From positions 496,001-560,000 of the forward strand of contig NZ_SRXO01000001.1 in the NCBI RefSeq assembly GCF_008360935.1: a stretch of 64,000 nucleotides of DNA, read 5' to 3'. A program made the position numbers and the translations under genes. This DNA is from Siccirubricoccus phaeus (GTDB lineage Bacteria; Pseudomonadota; Alphaproteobacteria; Acetobacterales; Acetobacteraceae). Below are positions 63,921 through 64,000 of this stretch, piece after piece; within the stretch, counting starts at the first letter, position 1; every line of letters starts with the position of its first letter. The notes beneath the pieces were generated by a model. The model worked only from the letters and a program-made list of their open reading frames with translations. It did no database searches and was not told the origin of the DNA.

Positions 63921-64000
63921 TCCCCAGCAGCTTCAACCGGAACGCCGCCTCGGCATTCACCGCATGCTCCGGCAGCCTGCCCTCCGCCAGCGCCGTCACC
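63916..64000 (-). CDS. C-terminal end of an unidentified protein (partial)
   Basis: The last 27 codons of a minus-strand gene that continues past the window edge. The peptide reads VTALAEGRLPEHAVNAEAAF and ends RLKLLGI before TGA. Codon use is normal. I cannot name the family from this fragment. The stop codon lies in the terminal hairpin of repeat D4. Confidence 0.45.
   Translation of the reverse strand, partial: VTALAEGRLPEHAVNAEAAFRLKLLGI

Overview
The window is a high-GC chromosomal segment from an alphaproteobacterium. I infer an Acetobacteraceae-type (Roseomonas-like) soil or water bacterium. The reasons are very high GC in all three codon positions, the gene order rpiB-glyA-nrdR, an alphaproteobacterial-type LexA box (GAAC-N7-GAAC) in front of uvrA, an orphan Bug/TctC-type solute receptor, and several class III CoA-transferases. 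No rRNA, tRNA, CRISPR array, prophage or intact transposase gene was found.

Layout. 0-9 kb: end of an unidentified gene, an AsnC/Lrp regulator divergent from a D-amino-acid dehydrogenase, an alkaline phosphatase behind an AT-rich leader, an internally deleted peptide-ABC receptor pseudogene, an aldo/keto reductase, an alpha/beta hydrolase and an MFS exporter. 9-18 kb: divergent ssb and uvrA with an SOS box, an RTX protein, an NDUFAF6-like squalene/phytoene-synthase homologue, Fe superoxide dismutase, an isochorismatase-like hydrolase and rpsD. 18-34 kb: Bug receptor, TrmJ-like methyltransferase with an unusual N-terminal extension, cysS, amidase, a maleate-isomerase-like protein without its cysteines, nrdR/glyA/rpiB, Uma2-family protein, metY-hemB, an SDR and a YheT-like hydrolase. 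34-47 kb: CoA-transferase, malonyl-CoA decarboxylase, aldehyde dehydrogenase, the NHEJ pair ligD-ku, an MFS carboxylate transporter and a Zn alcohol dehydrogenase. 47-64 kb: penicillin-acylase family enzyme, arginyl-tRNA-protein transferase, a lipoprotein-MFS pair, a CoA-transferase/enoyl-CoA hydratase pair, ExoD, a five-gene run (ABC ATPase, permease, GldG-like protein, DUF4340 protein, Nudix hydrolase), a DUF924 protein and the end of another gene.

Functional themes. DNA repair is well represented: SOS-controlled uvrA, ssb, and a ligD-ku operon. Amino-acid and one-carbon metabolism is represented by DadA, SHMT, MetY and an amidase. Carboxylic acid and acyl-CoA turnover is represented by two CoA-transferases, malonyl-CoA decarboxylase, crotonase, aldehyde and alcohol dehydrogenases, and the sialate/lactate-type symporter.

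The most striking property is not a gene. The intergenic DNA is packed with at least seven families of short palindromic repeats, called A to G here. Every one of the eleven convergent gene ends I annotated carries at least one. Two families (A and B) are bounded by CTAG and look like REPIN- or MITE-type non-autonomous mobile elements. Family B copies sit exactly on the TAG stop codons of four genes. One family A copy has amplified part of itself into three 59-bp tandem units just upstream of the ABC operon. No mobilising enzyme for any of them is encoded in the window.
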